From: Planctomicrobium sp.
GTDB lineage: Bacteria; Planctomycetota; Planctomycetia; Planctomycetales; Planctomycetaceae
Direction of reading: 5' to 3'
NCBI GenBank assembly: GCA_029259835.1
Contig: JAJDEL010000892.1
Location: 1 to 11,349, forward strand
Length of the DNA stretch: 11,349 nt
Shown here piece after piece: positions 6,898 through 11,349 of this stretch (positions are counted from its first letter, which is position 1; each line of letters starts with the position of its first letter). The position numbers were made by a program, and so were the translations under genes. The notes below the pieces were generated by a model, which searched no databases, had not been told where the DNA came from, and was given only the letters and a program-made list of their open reading frames with translations.

Positions 6898-7193
6898 CCA
6901 TTTCTCCTACTCTTGAAAGAACAGACCGCTGTGTGAAGTTTCATTTTTTGAAACCAGACTGTGCGGCTCAGACGAATCCCTTACCGACATGGCAAGGGCT
7001 GATAGGAGAGTGCCAGTGATTGCAGGACTGCGCAACAAAAAGGCCGTCAGAAACGGCCTCAAAAAGTTCTCCTCAAGAAAAGGAAATCAGTAGGCGTTGG
7101 TGATCTTTGAGGCGGGGCAAGGATTGAAGTGGAGATCGCGTTGCGCAATACACAAAATTCTGTCATGCTCTGTTCACGTTCCCCACGATTCGC
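6898..7193. other. Leader of the three-gene operon and flanking spacer
   Basis: No gene longer than about 35 codons is supported here. Two inverted repeats lie in the presumed minus-strand leader. GTTTCA-TTTTT-TGAAAC (6938-6954) is perfect. CCCTT/AAGGG with inner CC/GG (6978-6998) has one mismatch. The operon promoter should be here, and one of these repeats could be its operator. A minus-strand frame from ATG 7166 to TGA 7059 (35 codons) ends exactly at the terminator stem but has no recognisable features. Confidence 0.4.
7036..7059 (-). terminator. Intrinsic terminator, minus strand
   Basis: AGGCCGT (7041-7047) pairs perfectly with ACGGCCT (7053-7059) around a five-base loop, and on the minus strand the stem is followed by TTTTTG. 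It would stop minus-strand transcripts arriving from the methylase-like gene, insulating the three-gene operon that begins at 6897. Confidence 0.75.
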
Positions 7194-7487
7194 ATGGGCA
7201 AATTGCCGACGCTCAAACAACAAGAGATCCCACTTGACCATCCTGACTCGAACAACATGTTTCAACCGAGTCGAGAGAAACCATTCGTTGCCACGGCAAC
7301 GGCGATTGACATGTATTCCAACGAGGTCATCGTTGCTTGCTGGCAAATCATTCAAGAATTGGCTGACGAACAGAGTGGTCTTGATTAACTGCAAGTCTTT
7401 GAATCTGATATTCACGATGAGAATCTCTGGTACATCGAAGATGGCGCTGCTGGAGCGATCACCGCACTGATTCCGAGCGATTATTGA
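7194..7487 (+). pseudogene. Uncharacterised gene interrupted by one in-frame TAA
   Basis: From ATG 7194 the frame runs 64 codons to TAA (7386-7388), then continues in the same frame for 32 more codons to TGA 7485-7487. Both parts look like real protein: ATAIDMYSNEVIVACWQII before the stop, and LQVFESDIHDENLWYIEDGA then AGAITALIPSDY after it. The simplest history is one base change turning a sense codon such as TAC or TAT into TAA. The intact product would have 97 residues, be soluble and acidic, and begin with a Pro-rich segment. No domain is recognised. It is convergent with the methylase-like gene. Other genes here use TAA as a normal stop, so recoding is unlikely. Confidence 0.6.
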
Positions 7488-7517
7488 AACTTCCGTCAGA
7501 CGTTATCGGGATCGGCT

Positions 7518-8471
7518 TCAGAAGAGGTGCTTTTGAGATGGCTTTGATGAAGGAGCGTCCGGTTTGCTGTCTACGTTTTCTTGGAGGGTGACAACCTGAT
7601 CGGTTTTCTTTTCATTATTCTCTGTCTTTAAAACCTCATTGGTCGGTGATGAAACGAGTTGACGTTCCAAACGATAGAGCCAGCGTGGAACCTCCAAAAC
7701 ACCTAAGTTGATGTTCTGTGGTTTGGAATCGTCAGACTGTTCGAGGGTTTCGAAGAGATCTTGCCGTGTCTGTTGACTCAATTCTGGGAGAACGGGACAT
7801 TGCTCTGGTGGGACTTCGCGGATGACACCACGTCTTCGGCCATTCGGACCTTCGTGGAAGAAGCTGCCGATCCGGTATACGAAACGGACATCACGACTGA
7901 GCGAGTTGCCGCAAATGATCCAGCCATACTTGCCTCGTAATCCCAGGTTGATGGCAGAGACACGGGCACAGCGTGCATCAACATCTTGACCAACGAGTTC
8001 CGCATTCTCATGTTGCTTCCCTGCCTCGATCAGCATGATACCAGTGCCGCAACATGGGTCGGAAATGGAGGTCGGCTCTTGTTCCGCGTTTGTGTCGGGG
8101 CCAAGACTCAAAGTGGACATCAACTCCGCAATAGGTTGTGGCGTCATGAAAAACGCGTTCTCGCCATGGCTGATCGAAGTCTGAAATAAATCTCCCAGGA
8201 CATCATGATCGGTTTCGCTGATGGCGTTGACTGTCTGAGCAAAGAATTTCGCAAACAAGTCGACACTTCGTTTCCCCGGCTCCCCTTTAATGTGATCCTT
8301 GATCGCATCGAGATATTCCGGCTCCATCGTCTCCGCAGCCAGACACGCGACAGATGCTCGAATTACGTCTTCGAATGCTTGGCCTCGGCTGACGCCAGAA
8401 CGTTGAGAGATTTCTTCAAGTGTTTTAAAGAGAGGGTTCGTTTCAGGATATTGAAAGGATTCTTTTGCCAA
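7518..8471 (-). CDS. DNA N6-adenine methylase-like protein lacking the NPPY motif
   Basis: A 317-residue protein of the HsdM/N6-adenine methylase fold. [13 protein letters not shown] (106-118) corresponds to the pre-motif (motif X, TP) region, DPCCGTG (138-144) is the SAM-binding motif I, and [16 protein letters not shown] (161-176) holds the acidic motif II. After CGNSL (188-191), where the catalytic NPPF/NPPY (motif IV) should soon follow, none is found; instead there is [20 protein letters not shown]. The last 60 residues are low-complexity and polar. It may bind SAM or DNA without methylating, or act with a partner. The start is TTG 8471; an in-frame TGA lies 18 bases upstream and no ATG is suitable. 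Likely part of the mobile-element cargo. Confidence 0.82.
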   Translation of the reverse strand: MAKESFQYPETNPLFKTLEEISQRSGVSRGQAFEDVIRASVACLAAETMEPEYLDAIKDHIKGEPGKRSVDLFAKFFAQTVNAISETDHDVLGDLFQTSISHGENAFFMTPQPIAELMSTLSLGPDTNAEQEPTSISDPCCGTGIMLIEAGKQHENAELVGQDVDARCARVSAINLGLRGKYGWIICGNSLSRDVRFVYRIGSFFHEGPNGRRRGVIREVPPEQCPVLPELSQQTRQDLFETLEQSDDSKPQNINLGVLEVPRWLYRLERQLVSSPTNEVLKTENNEKKTDQVVTLQENVDSKPDAPSSKPSQKHLF

Positions 8472-8509
8472 GCGGGTGAGGGGAAGAAATCAGGAGAGTG
8501 CGTCGAGTT

Positions 8510-8651
8510 TTACTTCGCTTTGTGAAGTCGGTTCTTTTCTTTGAGGAGAGCTTTCACCAGCAGCTGGAATCTGCGAAGAACGCGGAGTTCATCATTGCAA
8601 ACGATCCAGTTGACAAGCCAGAACCTCTGGTGTTTCGTACGGGTTCGGCAT
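8510..8651 (-). pseudogene. Possible frameshifted relic of a small protein
   Basis: A minus-strand ATG at 8651 opens with MPNPYETPE, a start resembling the NPYESP openings of many planctomycete proteins, but stops after 19 codons. The frame one base away continues as NDELRVLRRFQLLVKALLKE and ends KNRLHKAK at 8510, which looks like a genuine amphipathic helix with a basic tail. One extra base near 8590-8600 would explain the split. It lies between the terminator at 8699-8729 and the methylase-like gene. The evidence is weak. Confidence 0.25.
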
Positions 8652-8693
8652 CGACAAAGGCCAGAATGCCACGACTTCAACGAACCGTCAAGA

Positions 8694-8729
8694 AAAAGAC
8701 CCTGCCGTTCGCAGGACGAACGGCAGGGT
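8694..8729 (-). terminator. Strong intrinsic terminator, minus strand
   Basis: A perfect 13-bp stem, ACCCTGCCGTTCG (8699-8711) with CGAACGGCAGGGT (8717-8729), encloses a five-base loop. On the minus strand it is followed by TCTTTTTCTT. It lies 30 bases beyond the microprotein stop codon and so should end that transcript. Confidence 0.88.
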
Positions 8730-8759
8730 GCATTGAAGCATCGTTGTGAAAATCGTCGT

Positions 8760-8852
8760 CTATTTCCCTTTCGCCTTGGTTTCCGAGCTCTTCTTTTGCT
8801 CGGATTTTGTCTGTGAGTTCGTTCCATGTGATTTTCCGCCGCCGTTGGTCAT
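8760..8852 (-). CDS. 30-residue hydrophilic microprotein
   Basis: A minus-strand frame from ATG 8852 to TAG 8760 encodes 30 residues, almost entirely Gly, Ser, Thr, Asn, Gln, Lys and Glu, ending KSSETKAKGK. There is no hydrophobic core, so it is probably unstructured and basic. Three things support it as a gene: an AGGAG six to seven bases before the ATG, a strong dedicated terminator 30 bases after the stop, and a position facing the regulator gene across a region with repeated sites. I know no function. It could be a short peptide partner, an antitoxin-like peptide or a leader of an RNA. Confidence 0.5.
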   Translation of the reverse strand: MTNGGGKSHGTNSQTKSEQKKSSETKAKGK

Positions 8853-8877
8853 TGGTCGCTCCTGGTTGAAGTGTTGT

Positions 8878-8922
8878 AGACTATCGTCTGTATAGAGATA
8901 GTCTGTAGAGTAATCGTCTGCA
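8878..8922. promoter_or_regulatory. Operator-like repeats between the regulator and microprotein genes
   Basis: GTCTGTA (8886-8892), GTCTGTA (8901-8907) and GTCTGCA (8916-8922) recur every 15 bp, each preceded by AT(C/A). Overlapping them is a perfect 8-bp inverted repeat, AGACTATC (8878-8885) and GATAGTCT (8897-8904). The sites lie in the 89 bp between the two divergent start codons, where a regulator would control both. GAC...GTC-type half sites resemble the C-boxes of restriction-modification controller proteins, which fits the neighbouring regulator. Binding is inferred. Confidence 0.6.
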
Positions 8923-8941
8923 AGTGAAGATATTGAGGTTC

Positions 8942-9163
8942 ATGAATGGAATTGAAAAAAAATTTGGAAGAACGATTCGCAGTTTCCGCGAGAAAGCCGG
9001 ACTCTCCCAAGAAGCTTTCGCAATCAAAGCCGGAATTCATCGCACTTATGTGAGTTCCATAGAACTTGGAAAAGTTCAGGTCAGTATTCAAATCGCCGAT
9101 CAATTGGCGACGGCACTTGAAATCCCATTGAGCAAAATCTGGAAGCAGATTGAAAAGAATTGA
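8942..9163 (+). CDS. XRE-family helix-turn-helix regulator, controller-protein-like
   Basis: A 73-residue single-domain DNA-binding protein. The Cro/C1-type helix-turn-helix covers about residues 7-65: FGRTIRSFREKAGLSQEAFA, then KAGIHRTYVSSIELGK as the recognition part, then a closing helix ending LSKIWKQI. HRTYVSSIE is very close to the restriction-modification controller (C) proteins, which are dimers that autoregulate from repeated operators. ATG 8942 is preferred; a GTG at 8924 is in frame but would place the start against the repeats. It converges with the membrane protein gene, with only 4 bp between the stops. A methylase-like gene lies two genes away, but no endonuclease is seen. Confidence 0.88.
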   Translation: MNGIEKKFGRTIRSFREKAGLSQEAFAIKAGIHRTYVSSIELGKVQVSIQIADQLATALEIPLSKIWKQIEKN

Positions 9164-9167
9164 GTGA

Positions 9168-9674
9168 CTACTGAGCTAACAGTGACTCAACTCGCTGGTA
9201 ATATTTTCTTATCGTATCCCTCGAAGCAAAAAAGAAGAGTGCTTCGATAACGATCAAAAGAAACATCTCACTCCAGCGAAATCCCAGTGCTGACCAGCGT
9301 AGGATGAAAGCAAGTGGCAACGCAATGAGCATGTTGGCGTACCATTGATAGTACCGATAATGTATTTCAATGAGTGCCTCGAACGCACTCACCTTCTCGC
9401 CCAACTTTGAAAAATCCCAGCGAGGCTTACAGATTCCAGTTCGATGATGAATCGTATCAACGACCGCCCAGCGGATCGTACTGACAGTTAAACCGGCAGC
9501 GACCGATGCCAGTGTGACGTACAAAAATCCTCCCACAGTCGGAGCTTCGGAAGCTGTCGTTCCCAGCCATGCCTGCATCTCCGGTGAAACATGGCTGATC
9601 CCCCAGACCATCGTAAATCCCGGTAACAAGTAAGCAATCAAGAGGCCGAAGTTTTTCGAAGTCACTTCACGCAT
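9168..9674 (-). CDS. Uncharacterised inner-membrane protein with about four helices
   Basis: A 168-residue protein with hydrophobic segments near residues 10-27, 48-68, 112-130 and 136-154, separated by a central polar stretch (about 75-108) containing HRTGICKPRWDFSKLGEKV and the aromatic run HYRYYQWY. The start is ATG 9674; a TTG three codons earlier is possible but less likely. No family is recognised. It sits in mobile-element cargo between a toxin-antitoxin pair and a phage-like regulator, where small membrane proteins often serve in exclusion or defence, but nothing in the sequence proves this. Confidence 0.78.
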   Translation of the reverse strand: MREVTSKNFGLLIAYLLPGFTMVWGISHVSPEMQAWLGTTASEAPTVGGFLYVTLASVAAGLTVSTIRWAVVDTIHHRTGICKPRWDFSKLGEKVSAFEALIEIHYRYYQWYANMLIALPLAFILRWSALGFRWSEMFLLIVIEALFFFASRDTIRKYYQRVESLLAQ

Positions 9675-9768
9675 TGAAGTCAAAACTAGCGCAGACTTTT
9701 CAATGATGCAACCAATTCCAGCAGTTCATTGTTTTACTTCTTGTGGGCGGCAGAAGACTCAGCAGTTG

Positions 9769-10102
9769 TTATTTCTGGACTTCATCAGGACTGATCCAGT
9801 CCTCCTCTGCCGCTTTGATCGTGAGAACGTTTACAGTCTCGTTTACAACCGTGAAGAGAATGCGATAGCCGGGTCGTGAGCCAAGTTCAAAGTAAGCCTC
9901 CCGAAGTTCGTACTCGAAGTCTAGATTCTCGCGAGCGAGCGAGTGAGTGCGATTCTGGAAAGCTGTCGAGCGAATAGATTTTCGAGAAGATGGCTTGCTG
10001 CCATTCAGCCGCCTTTGATCGTGAATGATGTGCTGCCCACCATTCCGTATTTCGAATGACGTCATCAACCGCACGTTCTGAGACCAGAACTTGATACTTC
10101 AT
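9769..10102 (-). pseudogene. RelE/ParE-family toxin, out of frame by one 4-bp repeat unit
   Basis: ATG 10102 begins MKYQVLVSERAVDDVIRNTE and runs normally to ESHSLARS, then ends early at 9887-9889. The adjoining frame supplies the rest: ENLDFEYELREAYFELGSRP, GYRILFTVVNETVNVLTIKA and DWISPDEVQK to TAA 9769. These are the conserved strands of RelE/ParE toxins (E(N)..(F).YELRE...LGSRP.YRILFT...V.VL.I). The break is at the tandem repeat 9931-9950; deleting one 4-bp unit gives an uninterrupted 109-residue toxin. Its ATG overlaps the antitoxin stop (ATGA), so the pair is coupled. As written only a truncated, probably inactive protein of about 70 residues is made, unless slippage restores the frame. 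Confidence 0.85.
9931..9950. repeat. Tetranucleotide tandem repeat inside the toxin gene
   Basis: Three perfect GCGA units (9931-9942) are followed by two related units, GTGA and GTGC (9943-9950). Four-base units do not preserve the reading frame, so gain or loss of one unit switches the toxin frame. Slipped-strand mispairing at such tracts is a known source of phase variation, though three perfect units is short for high rates. Confidence 0.85.
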
Positions 10103-10365
10103 GAGTCGCTGCGAGTTGGCAATCCACACTCGGTTCGAACACGATCATCCGCTTCTTGAGCCGTGACCATGCGACCAGCTTCCATGTCCGCAATTCCAGC
10201 GGCAAGAGAAGTGTGCACGTCTTTTTCGTAAAGAGCATTCCGCATCTGACGCAGGACGTCGGCATCCATAATGATAAAGACTTTCTCCGTACCATCCCCC
10301 TGACATTCGACACCATCTGGGTGGCGGGCAGCTTCTTCAGTTTGTTCGCGGGTAAGCTTGATCAT
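10099..10365 (-). CDS. Antitoxin partner of the RelE/ParE-family toxin
   Basis: An 88-residue acidic protein translated just before the toxin, with its TGA overlapping the toxin ATG by four bases (ATGA). The N-terminal half (MIKLTREQTEEAARHPDGVE, then VFIIMDADVLRQMR) has the strand-and-helix pattern of Phd/YefM-like antitoxins that dimerise and bind their own promoter. The C-terminal part (HTSLAAGIADMEAGRMVTAQ, then EADDRV) resembles the toxin-binding tails seen beside RelE/ParE toxins. It is intact although the toxin is not. The name comes mostly from operon position and partner; the exact antitoxin family is uncertain. The 69-bp gap upstream (10366-10434) presumably holds the promoter. Confidence 0.78.
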   Translation of the reverse strand: MIKLTREQTEEAARHPDGVECQGDGTEKVFIIMDADVLRQMRNALYEKDVHTSLAAGIADMEAGRMVTAQEADDRVRTECGLPTRSDS

Positions 10366-10434
10366 GTCGGTATGCTATCACATTTCTCCAGAGGAACGCC
10401 ATTAGATTCTACCATCAAGATCATATTGGCACGT

Positions 10435-11349
10435 TCAGACTGGTCGTTGACCAAACCGTTGACGTGACACTTTTCGAATCACGTTCGCTCTGCTTGGTGA
10501 ATACCGGAGTGGTGGCAGCGTTGTCATGGAGAATGTGTGCGGGGCACCGTTGATGAGCATTCGGAGATAGGCGTGGTACTTCGGGATTCGCATCAGGTCT
10601 TCTGGAGTGAGACCGTTTCCGAGGAGTTCCGCGAGGATTTCGGCATCGCGGGGACCGACGGTCATACAGAGCGTCGAACCGCAGTTGCCGAGGACACCAG
10701 CGAGCGTGGCTGGATCGAGTTGTTCGAGCATTTGTGTGGAGAGAACGTACGATGTTCGGTACTTTCGAGATTCCGCCAGAGCGTCCGCCATGGTCGAGTT
10801 CCCTTCGGAAAGGTAGGAATGAAACTCATCGATGACGACAACGCAATCGGTCCGTTCTGATTCTGGGATATCAGCACGGCTCATCGCAGCGATTTGCAGG
10901 CTCGACAACAACAGTGACCCGAGCAATGTCGACGCATCGTGACCGACAGTTCCTTTCGACAAGTTGCAGATCAGAATTTTTGAGTTGTCCATGACCTGCC
11001 GTAGCTGAATCCCCTTCCGATTAGAATTCAGGATCTGTTGCAACTGTTCGTTCGTCGTGAACGCTCCGAGTTTGTTTTGTAGGCTGGCAATGTATTGCGT
11101 GCGATCCCGTTCGTTCCAGCGATTGAATTCGGTCAACCAGAACTCACGAACGGCTTTGTTTCTGACTTGGGCGATCACTGATTTACGAAAACTCGCATCG
11201 ATGAGCAAGCGTTGGACTCCCAGTAGCGATGCTTCCGGTGTCCCGATCAGCGATAGCAAGCAGTTCCGGAAGATATGCAGCAACCTCGGCGCGGAACCGG
11301 CATCGAATCCGAAGACGTTTTTGAACGAGGTCAACACGCCATCGGCGAT
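10435..11349 (-). CDS. Conjugation-type DNA-transfer ATPase (TraD/VirD4/VirB4-like), 5' end beyond the window
   Basis: The visible 304 residues are the C-terminal part of a large RecA-fold motor ATPase. [12 protein letters not shown] (about 168-179 of the visible part) is Walker B with its Glu, and the downstream [11 protein letters not shown] matches the sensor (S/T)Q motif. [20 protein letters not shown] is typical of DUF87/HerA-TraD-type coupling proteins (region ending in G..DA..L). [10 protein letters not shown] and the [10 protein letters not shown] helix fit the same fold. The frame stays open to the window edge, so Walker A lies outside. Such ATPases drive DNA through type IV secretion channels. 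Its presence marks the right part of the window as an integrative or conjugative element. It ends with TGA 10435, 69 bp before the toxin-antitoxin pair on the same strand. Confidence 0.85.
   Translation of the reverse strand: MADGVLTSFKNVFGFDAGSAPRLLHIFRNCLLSLIGTPEASLLGVQRLLIDASFRKSVIAQVRNKAVREFWLTEFNRWNERDRTQYIASLQNKLGAFTTNEQLQQILNSNRKGIQLRQVMDNSKILICNLSKGTVGHDASTLLGSLLLSSLQIAAMSRADIPESERTDCVVVIDEFHSYLSEGNSTMADALAESRKYRTSYVLSTQMLEQLDPATLAGVLGNCGSTLCMTVGPRDAEILAELLGNGLTPEDLMRIPKYHAYLRMLINGAPHTFSMTTLPPLRYSPSRANVIRKVSRQRFGQRPV

Noticed and set aside
7059..7415. A 118-codon minus-strand frame
   Set aside because: It is antisense to the interrupted gene at 7194-7487 and shows no protein features of its own.
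8510..8827. A 105-codon minus-strand frame starting at ATG 8827
   Set aside because: It crosses the strong terminator and overlaps the microprotein in another frame; only its last part may be a relic.
1..11349. CRISPR array, tRNA or rRNA genes
   Set aside because: No regularly spaced 25-40 bp repeats, and no tRNA T-arm or rRNA signature was found on either strand by reading.

Overview
The window looks like an accessory region of a planctomycete chromosome of roughly 50% GC. That placement rests on gene style rather than a marker gene: many weak Shine-Dalgarno sites, and small conserved-looking proteins of the kind found on planctomycete integrative elements. No rRNA or tRNA gene is visible. 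The window splits into a regulatory left part (about 1-5130), a junction full of broken duplicates (about 5130-6040), and a mobile-element-like right part (about 6040-11349) whose genes lie mostly on the minus strand.

Left part. A two-gene plus-strand operon encodes a membrane NtrB-type sensor histidine kinase (357-1718) and an NtrC-type sigma-54 response regulator (1728-3086), closed by a small hairpin. Behind it lie a remnant of a serine-recombinase C-terminal helix-turn-helix (about 3191-3300) and a frameshifted remnant of a PP2C-type protein phosphatase (about 3455-3720). On the minus strand is an intact but short GspE/PilB-type secretion ATPase (3878-5128), with a possible small hydrophobic protein just upstream.

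Junction. A 334-bp copy of the central part of the response regulator gene (5480-5813) is about 95% identical to the intact gene, with no gaps. It starts after the receiver and stops just after the sigma-54-contacting loop, where Thr has become Ile. It is followed by a second serine-recombinase C-terminus (5853-6011) and the same kind of hairpin that follows the first recombinase remnant.

Right part, in minus-strand transcription order from the right edge. First is a TraD/VirD4/VirB4-like conjugation ATPase, cut by the window end. Next is a toxin-antitoxin pair in which the RelE/ParE-family toxin is out of frame by exactly one 4-bp repeat unit. Then comes a four-helix membrane protein. A plus-strand XRE regulator resembling a restriction-modification controller follows, diverging from a 30-residue hydrophilic microprotein across an 89-bp region with repeated operator-like sites. 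A strong terminator, a DNA N6-adenine methylase-like protein without an NPPY motif, and a plus-strand gene interrupted by one in-frame TAA come next. The last unit is a compact three-gene operon (zinc-ribbon protein and two uncharacterised proteins) ending at a terminator beside the recombinase remnant.

Together this reads as the edge of an integrative or conjugative element beside a decaying, rearranged chromosomal regulatory locus. The best leads are the repeat-mediated toxin frameshift, the partial response-regulator duplication flanked by recombinase remnants, and the controller, operator, microprotein and degenerate-methylase neighbourhood.
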